Positions 8,501 through 17,913 are shown, numbered from the stretch's first letter. The stretch is DNA of 56,456 bases from Neisseria wadsworthii 9715 (GCF_000227765.1 NZ_JH165159.1:1522694-1579149), one strand, 5' to 3'. Made by a program: numbers and translations. The notes: generated from the sequence alone by a model not told the origin.

Positions 8501-8535
8501 TGCCTGTCTGAAAATATTCAGATAGGCATTTTGTT
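8501..8535. terminator. inverted DUS pair with T-tract
   Basis: Perfect DUS at 8501-8512 opposite a one-mismatch copy (TTCAGATAGGCA) at 8517-8528, followed by TTTTG. It lies between convergent genes. Confidence 0.75.
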
Positions 8536-8541
8536 TGGCCG

Positions 8542-9669
8542 TTATTTTTGAGCTCGGGATTGTACATCAATAATCCACACTTCAGATTGCGAACCCAAGC
8601 GGAAAGGTACGCCCCAAAAGCCGTAGCCTGAGGTAACGAAATAATGCCCCATTCCTAATGGTTCATAGCCGTATGACACGCGATTGAGAAATTTCACCAC
8701 GAAATTGGCCGGAAACACCTGACCGTTATGTACATGGCCGGAAACCTGCACATCAATCGGCAGTTTTTCGTGCTTATGGATTTCGGTAGGGCGGTGATCG
8801 AGTAGGAAAACGGGCTGTTTCGGGTCGGTTTTCAGCAACAAATCTTCGGTTTGCATGCGGTTTTTGGCGTTGTCGTCAGGGCGGCCGATCAGCCAGAAGC
8901 GGTTGTCGATATGCACCACATCGTCGTGCAACACTATTACGCCGGCTTCCGTGAGCGCTTTGTGGATTTCACGTTCGTGCCCGAACAAATCGTGATTACC
9001 CATGGTGGCATACACGCCAAGCGGTGCACGCAGTTTCATCAGACTGGGCTTCATGTTCAATTCCCGGTAGGCTTCGGTGTCGTCATCCATAATATCGCCG
9101 GGCAGCAAAACAATGTCTACTTTTTCCTTATCCATTATCGCTGCCAGATCATCCAGCTGTTTGCCGCGGAATAGGTGGCCCAAATGCAGGTCGCTCGCCA
9201 TGCCGATGCGGACGGGTTTGTCGAGCGGTTTATCTATGGTGACGGTCATACGCTTTACCACCGGCACATAAGCGCTGTACACCGCATAAGCCGTGATGCC
9301 GCAGAAAAACAGCACGCTAAACGTGCGCAAACCCATAGCCAAAGTGTGTTGCACCACACGTTTTCTCAAAGCAAGCCACACCAAAAACACCGCTGCCGAA
9401 GTAAACACGGTAAACAGCATCAGCACCATCCAGCCGGCACTCACACGGAACATAAAGCGCCAATAGCGCAAGAAGGTCAACACGAGTAGGCTGTTGCTGA
9501 ATACAAATGCGCCAATCAGAATCATGCGGTGGCGGAGCGTGCCTTTTTCCGTTTTCAGAAACCATTGCCAGAATTTGGCGAAGCAAAATGTGAAAACCTG
9601 CAACACGCAAAAGATAAATGCAAAAAACATAAATCCATTCCGAAAATATAAAGAGGCAAATTTTAGCAT
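8542..9669 (-). CDS. membrane-anchored metallophosphoesterase
   Basis: A 375-residue protein. About four hydrophobic segments fill residues 12-135, then a cytoplasmic calcineurin-like domain carries all five metal-site motifs: SDLHLGH (D160, H162), PGDIMDDD (D192), GNHD (224-227), a later LLDHRP and GHVHNGQ. It resembles YaeI/YkuE-type phosphodiesterases, several of which act on lipid or UDP-sugar-lipid pyrophosphates; the substrate here is unknown. M14 is an alternative start. It is convergent with the YdcH-like gene. Confidence 0.87.
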   Translation of the reverse strand: MLKFASLYFRNGFMFFAFIFCVLQVFTFCFAKFWQWFLKTEKGTLRHRMILIGAFVFSNSLLVLTFLRYWRFMFRVSAGWMVLMLFTVFTSAAVFLVWLALRKRVVQHTLAMGLRTFSVLFFCGITAYAVYSAYVPVVKRMTVTIDKPLDKPVRIGMASDLHLGHLFRGKQLDDLAAIMDKEKVDIVLLPGDIMDDDTEAYRELNMKPSLMKLRAPLGVYATMGNHDLFGHEREIHKALTEAGVIVLHDDVVHIDNRFWLIGRPDDNAKNRMQTEDLLLKTDPKQPVFLLDHRPTEIHKHEKLPIDVQVSGHVHNGQVFPANFVVKFLNRVSYGYEPLGMGHYFVTSGYGFWGVPFRLGSQSEVWIIDVQSRAQK

Positions 9670-9749
9670 GGAGTGTCATGTATAATGCCTGTCTGAAAAA
9701 GTAAATACAAGCGAGCAGAAAGGGCGGTTGCATACTGCACAGAAAACAA

Positions 9750-9796
9750 ATTCAGCTATAATACGGAGTAAATTCCGCTATAATGCCAAGCTGAAT
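9750..9796 (+). promoter_or_regulatory. candidate promoter/operator of the Dyp peroxidase gene
   Basis: Two copies of GCTATAAT place TATAAT boxes at 9757-9762 and 9779-9784, inside an inverted repeat (ATTCAGCT at 9750-9757, AGCTGAAT at 9789-9796). The gene starts at 9816. No convincing -35 element was found, so this is tentative. Confidence 0.4.
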
Positions 9797-9815
9797 CTGA
9801 ATTAAGGGAAGAAAC

Positions 9816-10727
9816 ATGACCACTCCACAAACTGCAATTATTCCGGATCATTGCAAAGCCGGTGTCTTTATTCAGGCAGACGTTATTCCTGGGCAAACCG
9901 GTGCTGTAAAACAGGCATGTAAAGCCGCTTTGGAAACCGTAAAGTTGTTGCAAAGCCAATACCCCGATGCAAATTTGGGTTTGACTATTGCATTTGGCGC
10001 CGATTTCTGGAAAAGCCTCGAGCATCAACAGGAAGGGCAGGAAATCAAACCGTTCCGCGCTTTGGGCAACGGGCTGGCGCCGGTTACGCAACACGATGTT
10101 TTGTTTCATATCCAATCCATGCGGCAAGATATCAATTTCCTGCTTATGCAGAAAATTGTTGCTCTATTCAATAAAATGATTGATATTAAGGATGAAACTC
10201 ACGGTTTCCGTTTAATAGAAGAACGTGGGGTGGATGGCTTTGTAGACGGAACAGAAAATCCACAAGGTGATGAAGAAGTGGCCGAAGTAGCCATCATCGG
10301 TAAAGATAGGCCGGATGCCGGCGGCAGCTATGTTATGTATCAAAAATACCGCCATGATTTAAACAAATGGGATAAATTCAGCATTGCCGAGCAAGAAGAA
10401 ACGATTGGGCGCAGTAAAGAAGACAACGAGGAATTCGAAGGCGAACGCCTGCACCCCCGTGCCCATATCGCCCGCACCAATTTAAAAGAAAACGGTGTGG
10501 GGCTGAAAATCGTGCGCCGCAGTCTGCCCTATGGCACGGTTACGGGCGAACACGGCTTGGCGTTTATCTGTTATTGCAACAGGCTGCATAATATTGAAGT
10601 CCAGCTGCTGAGCATGTTTGGCGAAGCTGCAGACGGTCAAACCGATTTGATGCTGGATCGTCTCACGCAGGCGATTTCGGGCGGATATTATTTCGCACCA
10701 AGCGCCGAGCGATTGGCCAATCTTTGA
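9816..10727 (+). CDS. Dyp-type heme peroxidase
   Basis: A 303-residue dye-decolourising peroxidase of the YfeX-like class. The family signature GxxDG is present as GFVDGTENP (141-149), with D144 the distal catalytic Asp. HPRAHIART near 213-221 supplies the likely proximal heme ligand, H217. No signal peptide is seen, so it should be cytoplasmic. Such enzymes oxidise porphyrinogens or phenolic compounds with H2O2; iron recovery from heme has been proposed for some. It is a single gene with its own promoter region upstream and a DUS terminator downstream. Confidence 0.92.
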   Translation: MTTPQTAIIPDHCKAGVFIQADVIPGQTGAVKQACKAALETVKLLQSQYPDANLGLTIAFGADFWKSLEHQQEGQEIKPFRALGNGLAPVTQHDVLFHIQSMRQDINFLLMQKIVALFNKMIDIKDETHGFRLIEERGVDGFVDGTENPQGDEEVAEVAIIGKDRPDAGGSYVMYQKYRHDLNKWDKFSIAEQEETIGRSKEDNEEFEGERLHPRAHIARTNLKENGVGLKIVRRSLPYGTVTGEHGLAFICYCNRLHNIEVQLLSMFGEAADGQTDLMLDRLTQAISGGYYFAPSAERLANL

Positions 10728-10747
10728 TTTGCTTGTGAGATTAAGAA

Positions 10748-10777
10748 TGCCTGTCTGAAAATTTTTTCAGACAGGCA
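10748..10777. terminator. inverted DUS pair
   Basis: Perfect copies at 10748-10759 and 10766-10777 with a 6-base loop, between convergent genes. Confidence 0.75.
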
Positions 10778-10803
10778 TCGTATTGTTTGGTCAAAGACAA
10801 GCT

Positions 10804-11727
10804 TTATTTTCCAAACACCAATTTATCGGTTTTAAACGTGTAGTAATCCACCCAATCCTGTAAATATTCATACGGATACGACAAATCGTATTGCTTCATA
10901 AAATCGAAGATATCCTGATATTCGTTGCTTGGCAGCGGATCGTATACGATCAAATCACGCGGGGCGATTTCGTGGTCGATGCCCAAGTCGAAACCGTGCA
11001 TGGAAGCGATTTTGGCATACATCACGATTTGCGGCTGCAGAAAAAAGTCGAAATAAGTTAAGGTTTCTTTGGCCGCAGCACACGCATTCTTTTTGATAAA
11101 CAATGGCTCCAAGGCTTTTTTCATGGCTTCGGCATCCTGCTCGGCGAAAGCGAGAAAGAAACGGTAGTCGTCGAGCCGCTTTTGCAGCCATTTGCCGGGC
11201 GTGGGGTAGGCCAGCACCTGCAAACTGCGTTCCTTCAGTCTGTCCAGCTGCTTACCTTCCACCATCAACAAGGTGTTGTACATCATATGGCGGTTGAGGT
11301 CGTAGCGGTCGACAAATTCCTCGGTATCGTTGGCGATGTTGTCGATATTGCGCACTAAAAATTCACGCAATTGGGGACTGTCGCTCATGATCATGAGAAA
11401 TGATAATCTGCTGATATTTAACATATCGCATGGAAAGAAAAAAGGAACAGGCTCAAGATTATCCATGCTTCTAAGCACAATAAGTTTGCCGTGTACATGG
11501 GCATATTGTTTGAATTTTTTTAAATCGTGTTCAAATAAATAGGCATGAGCAGCAATGGCATCAACATCACTGGTTATATATCCCATTGCCGCAAACGGCA
11601 CACCTTTCCTTTCATCAATATAAGACAGTCCGTCTCTACACTCTTCGGAAAAAGTTTCTACATAGCTTTTAATAACATGAGTGATATGCTCGTACCATTT
11701 TGGAGTTGTCATCATATTGGCTGACAT
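10804..11727 (-). CDS. probable Imm49-family immunity protein
   Basis: A 307-residue cytoplasmic, helix-rich acidic protein with no signal peptide. The layout, including the central RFFLAFAEQDAEAMKKALEPLF, then LTYFDFFLQP and KIASMHGFDLGIDHE, resembles immunity 49 proteins found beside polymorphic or contact-dependent toxins in Neisseria. I base this on recall of the family, not on a search. No toxin gene lies in the window, so it would be an orphan. A good AGGAGAT site precedes the ATG. Its 5' part is more AT-rich than its neighbours, suggesting transfer. Confidence 0.5.
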   Translation of the reverse strand: MSANMMTTPKWYEHITHVIKSYVETFSEECRDGLSYIDERKGVPFAAMGYITSDVDAIAAHAYLFEHDLKKFKQYAHVHGKLIVLRSMDNLEPVPFFFPCDMLNISRLSFLMIMSDSPQLREFLVRNIDNIANDTEEFVDRYDLNRHMMYNTLLMVEGKQLDRLKERSLQVLAYPTPGKWLQKRLDDYRFFLAFAEQDAEAMKKALEPLFIKKNACAAAKETLTYFDFFLQPQIVMYAKIASMHGFDLGIDHEIAPRDLIVYDPLPSNEYQDIFDFMKQYDLSYPYEYLQDWVDYYTFKTDKLVFGK

Positions 11728-11932
11728 ATTTATCTCCTGATATTGTATTTAGACGGAATGTTAACGGGTAGAATCACTTCTTTACCGGTTTGGCGGCCAA
11801 CACCTGCCACTGTCTTTACTTTATTCGTTTTTTTACTTCTCGGATTTATAGTCAATCAAGTTAAACATAGCACACTTGTTATACTTTAAACTCAATCTAA
11901 TTATCACGGTAAGTAACTGAAATAATTAAGGA

Positions 11933-11962
11933 TGCCTGTCTGAAAACTTTTTCAGACAGGCA
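11933..11962. terminator. inverted DUS pair after aroC
   Basis: Copies at 11933-11944 and 11951-11962 around a 6-base loop, 22 bases after the aroC stop in the minus direction. The 257-bp gap 11728-11984 otherwise holds only AT-rich sequence with no reading frame that I can support. Confidence 0.75.
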
Positions 11963-11984
11963 TTTTTAGTTTCCAAACAAAAGT

Positions 11985-13082
11985 TTAACCTCTACGCTCG
12001 ATATCCGGTGTGTCCACTTTTACATCGGCGTTTTGCGCGCGGTGGCGCAAAGCGTGGTCAATCAGTACAAGTGCGGTCATGGCTTCGGCGATTGGAGCGG
12101 CGCGCAGGCCGACGCAAGGGTCGTGGCGGCCGTGGGTGGCGATTTCCACCGGATTGCCGTAGATATCAATAGATTCGCGCGGCGTGGCGATGCTGCTGGT
12201 GGGTTTGATAGCGATGTTGGCGGTGATGGTTTGGCCGGTGCTGATGCCGCCGAGAATGCCGCCGGCATGATTGGATTTAAAGCCTTGCGGGGTAAGCTCG
12301 TCGCCGTGGAAGCTGCCGCGTTGCGCTACCACTTCAAAGCCGTCGCCGATTTCCACACCTTTCACGGCATTGATGCCCATTAAAGCATGAGCGAGGTCGG
12401 CGTCCAAACGGTCGAACACGGGTTCGCCCAAACCTACCGGCACGTTTTTCGCCTCGATGCGCAGTTTGGCGCCTACTGAATCAAGCGATTTGCGGATGCT
12501 GTCCATATACGCTTCCAATTCGGCGATTTGAGATCGGTTGGCGGCAAAAAACGGATTGGCGGCAATATGTTCGTAGCCTTCAAACGCAATGGCATGTTCG
12601 CCGACTTGGGTAACGTAAGACACGATTTCTAAGCTGAATTTTTCTTTCAGCCATTTTTTCGCTACTGCGCCGGCAGCTACGCGGGCGGCGGTTTCGCGGG
12701 CGGAGCTTCTGCCGCCGCCGCGGTAATCGCGGATGCCGTATTTGTGGCGGTAGGTGTAATCCGCGTGGCCGGGGCGGAATTGTTCGGCGATTTTGCCGTA
12801 GTCTTTGCTGCGTTGGTCGGTGTTGCGGATAAGCAGAGCGATGGGGGTGCCGGTGGTTTTGCCTTCAAACACGCCGGAAAGGATTTCCACTTCGTCCGCT
12901 TCGCGGCGTTGGGTTACATGGCGGCTGGTGCCGGGTTTGCGGCGGTCGAGGTCGGTTTGGATGTCGGTCTCGGTTAATTCCAAGCCGGGTGGGCAGCCGT
13001 CGATAATGCAGCCGAGGCCCGCGCCGTGGCTTTCTCCGAATGTGGTAACGGTGAAGATTTGTCCGAAAGTGTTGCCTGCCAT
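11985..13082 (-). CDS. aroC: chorismate synthase
   Basis: A 365-residue enzyme catalysing the last shikimate step, EPSP to chorismate, with reduced FMN. Signature segments are present: [11 protein letters not shown] at the start, [24 protein letters not shown] (three catalytic-region motifs) and GIGQ-type equivalents [11 protein letters not shown] and [17 protein letters not shown] near the end. Length and motifs are canonical. It is a single gene on the minus strand, with a DUS terminator. It makes the precursor of tyrosine, the amino acid whose breakdown products feed the cluster at 24-35 kb. Confidence 0.97.
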   Translation of the reverse strand: MAGNTFGQIFTVTTFGESHGAGLGCIIDGCPPGLELTETDIQTDLDRRKPGTSRHVTQRREADEVEILSGVFEGKTTGTPIALLIRNTDQRSKDYGKIAEQFRPGHADYTYRHKYGIRDYRGGGRSSARETAARVAAGAVAKKWLKEKFSLEIVSYVTQVGEHAIAFEGYEHIAANPFFAANRSQIAELEAYMDSIRKSLDSVGAKLRIEAKNVPVGLGEPVFDRLDADLAHALMGINAVKGVEIGDGFEVVAQRGSFHGDELTPQGFKSNHAGGILGGISTGQTITANIAIKPTSSIATPRESIDIYGNPVEIATHGRHDPCVGLRAAPIAEAMTALVLIDHALRHRAQNADVKVDTPDIERRG

Positions 13083-13271
13083 GTTGGTCTCTGCGAAATG
13101 TGAAATGGAAAGGATTTTAGCATAGGCGTGGGGATTGGTTGCGAAACGGCGGTATTCTTCATATAACTTTTGGTTCTATCATTCATAAAAACTGATTCTT
13201 TCCTTTTTCAGACAGGCATCTATATGATTTGCCCAATTTTGCAAACCATTCTGTTGATGAGGATATGAATT

Positions 13272-13814
13272 ATGGCACGCTTAACCGTACATACTGTTGA
13301 AACCGCTCCTGAAGCCGCCAAACCACGCGTGGAAGCCGCTTTGAAAAACAACGGCTTTTTGCCGAACTTAATCGGTGTTTTGGCCAATTCGCCCGAAGCC
13401 TTGGCGTTTTATCAGGAAGTGGGCAAGCTCAACGGCAACACCACGCTCACTCCGGGCGAGCGTGAGGTGGTGCAGATTTTGGCTGCGCGGATTAATGAAT
13501 GTGGGTTTTGCGTGGCCGGCCACACCAAGCTGGCAACCTTGAAAAAGCTGCTGAAAGAAGACGAAATTCAAGCCGTGCGCGCCGTAGCGCCGATTGCCGA
13601 TGCCAAGCTCAACGCTTTATCCGATTTCACCCAAGCAGTGATTGCCCACAAAGGCAATGTGTCCGACGAAGCTTTGAAAGCGTTTTTTGACGCGGGCTAT
13701 AACGAGCAGCAGGCGGTGGAAGTTGTGCTCGGCGTGGCTTTGGCAACTTTGTGCAACTACACCAACAATCTTGCCCGCACGGAAATTAACCCTGAGCTGC
13801 AACAGTTTGCTTAA
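13272..13814 (+). CDS. AhpD-like carboxymuconolactone decarboxylase family protein
   Basis: A 180-residue helical protein of the AhpD/CMD superfamily. The redox-active site E-x-x-x-C-x-x-C-x-x-x-H is seen in INECGFCVAGHT (about 76-87), as in alkylhydroperoxidase AhpD. Its function may be thiol-dependent peroxide reduction or a related reaction. GAGGA lies before the ATG. The next gene on the strand is the acyl-CoA-dehydrogenase-like flavoprotein 91 bp on, then an ABC importer; the arrangement suggests a shared oxidative process on an imported compound. Confidence 0.85.
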   Translation: MARLTVHTVETAPEAAKPRVEAALKNNGFLPNLIGVLANSPEALAFYQEVGKLNGNTTLTPGEREVVQILAARINECGFCVAGHTKLATLKKLLKEDEIQAVRAVAPIADAKLNALSDFTQAVIAHKGNVSDEALKAFFDAGYNEQQAVEVVLGVALATLCNYTNNLARTEINPELQQFA

Positions 13815-13905
13815 TCAATACAAACACTTGATGCCTGTCTGAAAACCACATTTCCAAGCCAATAATATTTCATGCCGCACCAACGGCCAAACTTTCGGAG
13901 AAACC

Positions 13906-15009
13906 ATGTCACGCGAAACTTTGCTCAATCAGGTTACAGAACTTGTACGACACACATTAAAACCTTTGGCGGAAGACATTGACCGCAAAGGCCTGTATCC
14001 CGAAGCGTTTATGCGCAAGCTCGGTGAAATCGGCGGGTTTGCCTGCGTGGGCAGCGCGGAAGAGGGTGGCAGCGGTTTGGGCTTGTCGGATCAGATTTCC
14101 GTGTTGCGCGAAATCGGCAAAGAATGCGGCGCCACGGCGTTTTCCGCATGGTGTCAGGCGGCATGTGCGTGGTACCTGCACCAAACGCCCAATCAGGCGG
14201 TAAAGCGCTATCTGCCTGATGTGTTAAGCGCGAAAGTGCTGGCGGGTACGGGCATGTCGAACACAGTGAAACATCTGGCAGGTATTGAAGACCATTTGTT
14301 GCAAGCGGTGGCAACGGAAGGCGGCTACACGGTAAACGGCATTTTGCCGTGGGTATCCAATCTGGGCGAAAACCATATCTGGGCGAACACGGCCCAAATC
14401 GGCGGCAGTTATGTGATGTTTATCACCGGTGCGCAACGCGAAGGCGTATCGCTGATTGCCTGCCCGGAGTTTTGCGCATTGGAAGGCACGCGCACGTTTG
14501 CGGTGAAGTTTGACAATGTATTCGTGCCGCATGAAGACGTTTTGGCCGAGCCGGATCAGTTTGCCGATTTCATCAAAAGCATCAAAACCGGCTTTATTCT
14601 GCTGCAAATCGGCATCGGCGCGGGCATTATTGATGCCTGTCTGAAAGAAATCGAGCTGGCGAATGTGGGCAGTGAAACCAATTATTTTCTCGACCACGGT
14701 TTCGACGAACTAACCAAACGCCACAACATGCTTTTGGTAAAAACCGAAAAACTGGCGCACGAATCCTATCAAAATCAGGCCAACCTGCTGGAAACCCTGC
14801 AAACGCGCGCCGACGCTTCCCAGCTCTGCCTTGATGCCGCGCAATCCGCCGCGCTGCACGCCGGTGCCAAAGGGTATCTGATGAGCAGCCCCGTTCAACG
14901 CCGCTCGCGCGAAGCCCTGTTTGTAGCCATCGTTACCCCTGCGCTGAAGCATTTGCGTAAAGAAATCAGCGACTTGGAATTTATGGGCGGAGAAGAATTT
15001 TCAATTTGA
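13906..15009 (+). CDS. acyl-CoA dehydrogenase-fold flavoprotein
   Basis: A 367-residue protein of the acyl-CoA dehydrogenase superfamily: helical N-domain, central beta domain (AGTGMSN, then LPWVSNLG), and C-terminal four-helix domain. It lacks an obvious catalytic glutamate context of fatty-acid enzymes. Its position before a sulfonate/nitrate-type importer makes a monooxygenase role of the SfnB/DszC kind possible; this is inference. CGGAGAAACC precedes the ATG. A DUS at 14634-14645 lies in frame (IIDACLKEI). The following ABC genes run on the same strand, 69 bp apart. Confidence 0.75.
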   Translation: MSRETLLNQVTELVRHTLKPLAEDIDRKGLYPEAFMRKLGEIGGFACVGSAEEGGSGLGLSDQISVLREIGKECGATAFSAWCQAACAWYLHQTPNQAVKRYLPDVLSAKVLAGTGMSNTVKHLAGIEDHLLQAVATEGGYTVNGILPWVSNLGENHIWANTAQIGGSYVMFITGAQREGVSLIACPEFCALEGTRTFAVKFDNVFVPHEDVLAEPDQFADFIKSIKTGFILLQIGIGAGIIDACLKEIELANVGSETNYFLDHGFDELTKRHNMLLVKTEKLAHESYQNQANLLETLQTRADASQLCLDAAQSAALHAGAKGYLMSSPVQRRSREALFVAIVTPALKHLRKEISDLEFMGGEEFSI

Positions 15010-15078
15010 CGCGCTTCACAACAAGCGGGCGCAAGCCTGCTTTTTTTCAGACAGGCATTGTTTACCGGACACACCATC

Positions 15079-15876
15079 ATGACCGCACTTTCCGTTCAAA
15101 ACCTTTCCCTCGGCTATCAGGAACAAGGCCGCTTGAAAACCATTTTGCAGGATTTTTCTTTAACGGCCGGGCAGGGCGAGCTGGTAAGCCTGCTGGGGCC
15201 GAGCGGCGTAGGCAAATCTTCGCTCTTGCGCATTCTGGCCGGGCTGAACCGCCCGCTTAAAGGCGAAGTATCGCTGTTGGGAGAAACGGTGGAAAAGCCG
15301 CACCCGCGTGTGGGCTTTGTGTTCCAAACCGCCTCTTTGCTGCCCTGGCTGAACGTGCGCGACAACGTGGCGTTTGGCTTGGACTTTAAAAAACAGCCGC
15401 ATATCGACAAAGCCGAGTTGAATAACCGCGTCGAAGCCGCGTTGGCAGAAGTGGGCTTAAGCCATGCGGCCGACAAATTCCCGTCGGAGCTTTCCGGCGG
15501 CATGGCGCAGCGTGTGGCGCTTGCGCGCGCATTGGCGCGCAAGCCGCAAGTGCTGCTGCTTGACGAACCTTTTTCCGCGCTGGACGAAGTGATACGCGCG
15601 CAAATGCAGGATTTGTTGCGCGAAATCGTGCAAAAACACCAAACCGCCGCCGTGATGGTTACCCACGATATCGACGAAGCTCTGCTGATTTCCGACCGCA
15701 TCGTGCTAATCGGCCAAATGCCCGGCCGAATCATCGGCACCTGGCAACCGCAGCAGCATTTTCCGCGCCACGATAAGCTTTTGGAGATGAACGACTTAAG
15801 AGTGGAAATCCTGAAAAACTTGCATCAGGCGCAACAGCATACGGCGCAAACCAAAACCGTGGATTTTGTGATTTGA
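15079..15876 (+). CDS. ABC transporter ATP-binding protein, nitrate/sulfonate/taurine type
   Basis: A 265-residue ATPase. Walker A is GPSGVGKSS, the Q-loop is VFQTASLLPWLNV (the LLPW form typical of SsuB/TauB/NrtD), the signature is LSGGMAQRVALARAL and Walker B is VLLLDEPFSALD. The ATG at 15079 is chosen over a TTG at 15058 because it aligns with usual family starts, though no strong ribosome-binding site is seen. It would drive import with the lipoprotein and permease that follow. Confidence 0.92.
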   Translation: MTALSVQNLSLGYQEQGRLKTILQDFSLTAGQGELVSLLGPSGVGKSSLLRILAGLNRPLKGEVSLLGETVEKPHPRVGFVFQTASLLPWLNVRDNVAFGLDFKKQPHIDKAELNNRVEAALAEVGLSHAADKFPSELSGGMAQRVALARALARKPQVLLLDEPFSALDEVIRAQMQDLLREIVQKHQTAAVMVTHDIDEALLISDRIVLIGQMPGRIIGTWQPQQHFPRHDKLLEMNDLRVEILKNLHQAQQHTAQTKTVDFVI

Positions 15877-15880
15877 ATCA

Positions 15881-15907
15881 TTCAGACAGGCATGATGCCT
15901 GTCTGAA
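15881..15907. repeat. back-to-back DUS palindrome
   Basis: Reverse DUS (15881-15892) and forward DUS (15896-15907) form a near-perfect palindrome with 13-bp arms and a one-base centre, between the ATPase gene and the substrate-binding gene. Confidence 0.85.
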
Positions 15908-15943
15908 AACCATCTGAAAACAATAGATATAAAGACCGACACC

Positions 15944-17110
15944 ATGCATTCACGCCGCGACTTTCTCAAACTTTCCGCTTTGTTTGCCGCCGCTACGGCC
16001 TTGCCGCTGCTGCAAGCCTGTTCCAACCGCGCCGCCGCCAACCCCGATGCGCCTTTAACCATAGGCTATCTGCCGATTCTTGATGCCACGCCGCTGTTGG
16101 TGGCGCACGGCAAAGGCATGTTTGAGCAAAACGGCGTGGCGGCGGTTAAGCCGGTGTTGTTCCGCTCGTGGGCCAGCTTGGTAGAAGCGTTTTTAAGCGG
16201 GCAGGTCAACCTGATTCATGTGCTCTCGCCCATGAGCGTGTGGATGCGCTACGGCAGCAAAGCACCCGTGCGCGCGCTGATGTGGAACCACACCTGCGGC
16301 TCTGCGCTGACTGTGCGGCCCGATATCCAGAGCGTGCAGGATTTGCAGGGGCAAACGGTGGCGATTCCGTTTTGGTATTCGATACACAATGTGATCGTGC
16401 AGCAGATGATACGCAAAGCGGGTTTGCAGGTGGTGGAGAAAAATCCGCGGGCAGGGCAGGTGAGGCTGACTGTGATGCCGCCTTCCGATATGGTACCCGG
16501 CTTGGCTTCCAAACAGATTGCGGGCTTTATCGTGGCCGAACCGTTTAACGCTTTGGCCGAAGCCAAAGGCGTGGGCAAAGTTTTGCGCTTTTCCGGCGAC
16601 ATTTGGAAAGACCACGCCTGCTGCCTGAGCATGATACACGACCACGATATCGAAAACCGCCCCGAATGGGTGCAAAAAGTGGTGAACGCGCTGGTGCAGG
16701 CAGCTGCGTGGGCGAAAACGCACCGTACCGAAACTGCTGAATTGTTGGCCAAGCAAGGCATTCAAAAATACACGCCGCATGATGTGAAAGTGTTGCACAA
16801 TGTGTTGCAGCCCGAGCCGGTGGTTTGGGGCAAATACGAGCGCGAAGGCGCCATACGCCATGCAGGCTGGCAGCAGCAACGCATCGATTTCCAGCCGTAT
16901 CCGTTCCAATCATATAGTGAAATGCTGGTGAAGCTTTTGCAGGAAACCCATTTGGCGGGCGTAAACCGGTTTCTGCAAGAATTGAATCCGGCCGAAGCGG
17001 CGAAAGAATTGTTTGACACACGTTTCGTGGAGCAGGCTTTAAAGCAGTCTCAAATGATGCAGGCTTTCGGTTTGCAGGATTTAAACAGGAAAGAAATATT
17101 TGAGATTTGA
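15944..17110 (+). CDS. Tat-type lipoprotein, ABC substrate-binding protein (NrtA/SsuA-like)
   Basis: A 388-residue periplasmic binding lipoprotein. The N-terminus has a twin-arginine motif (SRRDFLK, 3-9), a hydrophobic run and the lipobox LLQAC with C26, so it is probably exported folded by Tat and lipidated. The mature part matches the NMT1/NrtA-SsuA-TauA family: IGYLPILDATPLLVAHGKGMFE near the start and VAEPFNALAEA later. The ligand cannot be told from sequence; aliphatic sulfonates, nitrate or an aromatic acid are options. ATPase and permease genes flank it. Confidence 0.88.
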   Translation: MHSRRDFLKLSALFAAATALPLLQACSNRAAANPDAPLTIGYLPILDATPLLVAHGKGMFEQNGVAAVKPVLFRSWASLVEAFLSGQVNLIHVLSPMSVWMRYGSKAPVRALMWNHTCGSALTVRPDIQSVQDLQGQTVAIPFWYSIHNVIVQQMIRKAGLQVVEKNPRAGQVRLTVMPPSDMVPGLASKQIAGFIVAEPFNALAEAKGVGKVLRFSGDIWKDHACCLSMIHDHDIENRPEWVQKVVNALVQAAAWAKTHRTETAELLAKQGIQKYTPHDVKVLHNVLQPEPVVWGKYEREGAIRHAGWQQQRIDFQPYPFQSYSEMLVKLLQETHLAGVNRFLQELNPAEAAKELFDTRFVEQALKQSQMMQAFGLQDLNRKEIFEI

Positions 17111-17163
17111 ATGCCTGTCTGAAAAATACGGATATGCAGGGTAACGCACATTAAAGGAAGATC

Positions 17164-17913
17164 ATGAAACTAAACAACTATCTGCTCGGCGGGCTGGGTT
17201 TGCTGATTCTGGTTGCGGTATGGCAGGCCGGAGCAATGCTGCTGGCTCAGAATATGTCACTCGCCAATCTGCTCGCCCCCGCGCCTGCTTTGGGCAATTT
17301 GGGCACATTGCTGTCGGAAGACCAGCTGTGGCCGCATATCTGGGCGAGTTTGCAGCGGGTGTTTGTGGGTTTGTTTTTTGCTTTGCTGATTGGTGTGCCG
17401 GTTGGGTTTATGCTCGGTTTGTCGCCTAAAGCGGAGCAGACCAGCAGCCCGGCTTTCCAGTTTCTGCGTATGATTTCACCGCTTTCGTGGATGCCCGTGG
17501 TGGTGATGCTGTTCGGCATCGGCGATGCGCCGATTTATTTTCTGCTTGCGTTTGCCGCAGTGTGGCCGATTATTCTGAACACGGCTGCCGGTGTGAAAAA
17601 TATCAACAAGCAATGGCTGGAGCTGGGGCGTTCGCTCTCGGCCACCAAAGGCGAAATGCTGTTTAAAATCATGCTGCCCGCGGTAACGGGCGATATCCTC
17701 AACGGCTTGCGCTTGGCAATCGGCATCGTGTGGGTGGTGCTGGTGCCTTGCGAAATGTTGGGTGTTAACGAAGGTTTGGGCTATTTTATTTTGGACACCC
17801 GCGATAGATTGGCTTATTCGGAACTGATGGCAGCCATTGTATTGATCGGCCTAATCGGCTGGGCGCTCGACGGCGGCGCACGCAAACTCGGGAGCTGGTG
17901 GAAACGCGGCTGA
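17164..17913 (+). CDS. ABC transporter permease, nitrate/sulfonate/taurine type
   Basis: A 249-residue inner-membrane permease with about six transmembrane helices and the EAA-type loop contacting the ATPase (ELGRSLSATKGEMLFKIMLP, about 158-177). It is the usual length for SsuC/TauC/NrtB proteins. AAAGGAAG precedes the ATG. It closes the five-gene plus-strand run beginning at 13272. A DUS pair after the stop, followed by TTTTATTTTG, is a likely terminator. Confidence 0.92.
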   Translation: MKLNNYLLGGLGLLILVAVWQAGAMLLAQNMSLANLLAPAPALGNLGTLLSEDQLWPHIWASLQRVFVGLFFALLIGVPVGFMLGLSPKAEQTSSPAFQFLRMISPLSWMPVVVMLFGIGDAPIYFLLAFAAVWPIILNTAAGVKNINKQWLELGRSLSATKGEMLFKIMLPAVTGDILNGLRLAIGIVWVVLVPCEMLGVNEGLGYFILDTRDRLAYSELMAAIVLIGLIGWALDGGARKLGSWWKRG

